A stretch of DNA of 64,000 nt from Caballeronia glathei (GTDB lineage Bacteria > Pseudomonadota > Gammaproteobacteria > Burkholderiales > Burkholderiaceae). A program made the position numbers and the translations under genes. A model generated the notes under the pieces. That model did no database searches and was not told where the DNA came from. It was given only the letters and a program-made list of their open reading frames with translations. Shown here piece by piece: positions 62,161 to 64,000 of the stretch. Numbering within the stretch: position 1 is the stretch's first letter; each line of letters starts with the position of its first letter. Location of the stretch: positions 124,001-188,000 of the forward strand of contig NZ_JFHC01000004.1 of assembly GCF_000698595.1 (NCBI RefSeq). Reading direction: 5' to 3'.

Positions 62161-62472
62161 ATGAAAAATGCACTCATCAGCGGCCTGATCGTGTCGGCGG
62201 TCGTGGCAGCCGCGCCCGCTTTCGCGGACGACGCCGCACCCTATTCCGCCCCGCAGACGCAGAGCGTCGCGCAAGCCGCGCCGTATGGCGCCAAGACACG
62301 CGCCGAGGTCAGGGCGGAACTGGCCGAGGCGCGCCGCAACGGCGATCTGGAGCCGGTCAACGAGCTGACGTATCCGCAACTGCTGCCGTATCAGGCGCGT
62401 CATGCGGAACTGGCGGCGAGTCGCGCGACGCTATCGCGCGTCGCGGCGAACGGCGCAGAAACGGCCGACTAA
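62161..62472 (+). CDS. DUF4148-type secreted small protein
   Basis: 103 residues. Signal peptide (MKNALISGLIVSAVVAAAPAFA) and then KTRAEVRAELAEARRNGDL followed by a proline/tyrosine segment, the DUF4148 pattern. These are abundant, short periplasmic proteins of Burkholderiales with unknown function; they are often induced by stress or metabolic change. A strong CAGGAGG ribosome binding site precedes the ATG and a terminator follows. Confidence 0.85.
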   Translation: MKNALISGLIVSAVVAAAPAFADDAAPYSAPQTQSVAQAAPYGAKTRAEVRAELAEARRNGDLEPVNELTYPQLLPYQARHAELAASRATLSRVAANGAETAD

Positions 62473-62583
62473 CTAGCCAATACGCGGCGCAACAGCTTTC
62501 CCCGACAGGCTTCCCGCATTCAGCCCGACATTTGCGAAGGCAAGTCAAGCAGGCCTCCTCCACCCTCGACCGAAGGTGGCTTC

Positions 62584-62610
62584 ACCCGGCGCTTCAGGCC
62601 GGGTTTTTTT
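62584..62610 (+). terminator. terminator of the DUF4148 gene
   Basis: Seven-bp arms ACCCGGC / GCCGGGT with a 7 nt loop and a run of seven T (62604-62610). Confidence 0.75.
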
Positions 62611-62634
62611 CGTCTGCCGCTTTCATGATCCGCG

Positions 62635-63588
62635 TCACAGCAGCACCGCGAGACAGAACGTCACCGTGACGAGCGAGACCAGCGTGGAGAAGAGAATCGC
62701 TGCCGACGTCACCGCCGCCTCCCGCCGATAAAACTCCGCCAACATGAACGGGCCGGTGCCCGTCGGCAGCGCGCTCAGGATGACCGCCGTCTTCGCCCAC
62801 AACGGCGGCAGGTCGAACACATGAAACGCAAGCCACCACGTGAGCAACGGCTGCACGACGAGCTTAAGCGCGACCAGCGCGCTCGCCGTCCTCGCGTCGC
62901 GTGCCTTCGCCTTCTCGCCGAGAAAGAGACCGAGCGCGACCAGCGCGCAGGGGCTCGCCGCGCCGCCGAGCAGCTTGAGGAACACCTCCGCGCCGCCGGA
63001 CACATGCAGTCCCGCGCCGCTCCATAACGCGCCGGCAAGCGGCGCGATGAGCAGCGGATTCGTGATCAGCGACTTCGCGACCCTGCCCATCGTCGCGCCG
63101 ATGTGCTTCTCCGTTTGCAGGCCGAGTTCGATCACCACGATCGCCATCGCGAACAGAACGCATACGGTCATGATCGTCGCGATGACGGCGGGCGCGAGAC
63201 TCGCCTGGCCGAACGCGAGCAGGCAGAGCGGCAAGCCCACGAAGCCCGTGTTCGGATAGGCGGCGTTGAGTCCGTCGATGCTGGCATCGGCGAGATGGCG
63301 CGACTGCCAGAGCCGCACGAGAAGCGTCGCAAGATAGACCGCGCCCGAGCCGATGCCGAACACCGCGATGAACCCGGGCTGGTCGAGCATGCTCCATGGC
63401 GTCTTCGCCATGATGTCGAAGAGAAGCGCGGGCAGCGCGAGATAGACGACGAAGCGGTTCAGTTCCGACGACGCGTTCGGCCCGAGCTTGTTCGTCTTGC
63501 GGCCCGCATAGCCCGCGAAGATCAGACCGAAGACGGGCAGGATGATGGTGAGAAGCGGCGTGAAAATCGACGAGACCAGCGATGACAT
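62635..63588 (-). CDS. AEC-family (auxin efflux carrier type) transporter
   Basis: 317 residues with about 10 membrane helices: ILPVFGLIFAGYAGRKTNKLG, LALPALLFDIMAKTP, YPNTGFVGLPLCLLAFG and SALPTGTGPFMLAEFY are the conserved stretches of the AEC family, whose bacterial members include malonate carriers (MdcF). The direction and substrate are unknown. The start at 63588 was chosen at MSSLVSSIFTPLL; the frame is open 28 codons further but those residues are unlike the family. Confidence 0.85.
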   Translation of the reverse strand: MSSLVSSIFTPLLTIILPVFGLIFAGYAGRKTNKLGPNASSELNRFVVYLALPALLFDIMAKTPWSMLDQPGFIAVFGIGSGAVYLATLLVRLWQSRHLADASIDGLNAAYPNTGFVGLPLCLLAFGQASLAPAVIATIMTVCVLFAMAIVVIELGLQTEKHIGATMGRVAKSLITNPLLIAPLAGALWSGAGLHVSGGAEVFLKLLGGAASPCALVALGLFLGEKAKARDARTASALVALKLVVQPLLTWWLAFHVFDLPPLWAKTAVILSALPTGTGPFMLAEFYRREAAVTSAAILFSTLVSLVTVTFCLAVLL

Positions 63589-64000
63589 GAGAAGCGGGAG
63601 CGAGAGGGATTCGTACGAGCAGGTGCGCAAGGATACCGCCTGAAGTCGTTCGCGGCAGTCAGCCAAACGCAAAGGTGAGACGTTTCGGGACGCGCGGCAG
63701 GGTGAGCGGCGATGCGCGTCGAAAGCTCACGATTCATGGATGACCAGTATGGCTAAGCTTTCTTGCAGGGCGTGAACAGTATCGTGCAAGCCTTTGTTCC
63801 ATAAGGGTTTGTGCCGAATCGACAGGCGTGCGGCCTGGCACGCAGACGCACCGCATCGTGTTCGTCGCGATGCAGGCATGCGCATGCGCAATGCCACGAA
63901 AACGCTTCAGGTGAGGGAATACGGGACCGGTGAAATGCACGCCTCGAACGGCACGTTCGCATGCGCTAGAGCATGCGCCGCTACTTCGGCCGATGTCCGC
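63589..64000. other. no recognised gene at the window edge
   Basis: About 410 bp upstream of the AEC carrier. Small minus-strand frames exist but are arginine-, histidine- and cysteine-rich and not protein-like. The promoter of the AEC carrier should be within the first 100-200 bp. Confidence 0.4.

Noticed and set aside
63734..63940. 68-codon minus-strand ORF at the window edge
   Set aside because: His/Cys/Arg-rich, no ribosome binding site, overlaps another frame of similar quality.

Overview
The window is about 64 kb of high-GC DNA with dense gene packing, many 1 to 4 bp overlaps between consecutive genes, and gene content typical of Burkholderia sensu lato (Paraburkholderia, Caballeronia or Burkholderia). 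The genus call is an inference from protein flavour: DUF4148, a GbdR-type regulator, phosphocholine phospholipase C, YbfB-type MFS carriers, a hopanoid cluster with HpnM/HpnN/MlaA, and a large inverted-repeat element. The abundance of transporters and two-component systems would fit a secondary chromosome, but nothing here proves the replicon.

Layout. 1-9.1 kb: an operon for a flavin dehydrogenase, a NIPSNAP protein and an aromatic-acid-type MFS carrier; an MHS-family MFS carrier on the other strand; a Tat-exported phospholipase C with a small lipoprotein before it; a YbfB-type MFS carrier. 9.2-13 kb: a creatine/one-carbon block (second-type glyA, creatinase, GbdR-like regulator). 13-26.5 kb: a DHA2 carrier, a lytic transglycosylase with a clear promoter, a glycine-zipper protein, a truncated flgH remnant, two divergent paralogous OmpR-type regulators of which one has a kinase, two damaged or doubtful small genes, an Ala/Lys coiled-coil secreted protein, a hybrid kinase, RarD-like, EgtD and acylphosphatase. 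26.6-33.2 kb: a CheR-CheB-receiver/kinase operon and a hybrid kinase with three receivers, separated by a 660 bp imperfect palindrome.

33.3-53.8 kb is a hopanoid region: hpnA, hpnB, ispH, hpnH, then (after a VapC-type toxin-antitoxin pair, cstA-ybdD and a Cache-kinase/NarL-regulator pair) hpnM divergent from hpnN-mlaA, and the tightly coupled operon hpnD-hpnE-shc-hpnG. Together these make squalene from farnesyl diphosphate (HpnD, HpnE), cyclise it (Shc), attach adenosine (HpnH), remove adenine (HpnG), and probably move the product or phospholipid between membranes (HpnM, HpnN, MlaA). HpnC, the middle enzyme of squalene synthesis, is not in the window.

54-64 kb: an overlapping CheY / CheC-like / diguanylate cyclase operon, a Cache-type hybrid kinase behind an AT-rich intergenic region, a repeat-containing stress-like protein, an NADPH:FMN reductase, a cluster of DnaA-box-like sites, a tiny secreted two-cysteine peptide, a DUF4148 protein and an AEC-family carrier. 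No rRNA, tRNA, CRISPR array, transposase or phage gene was seen.
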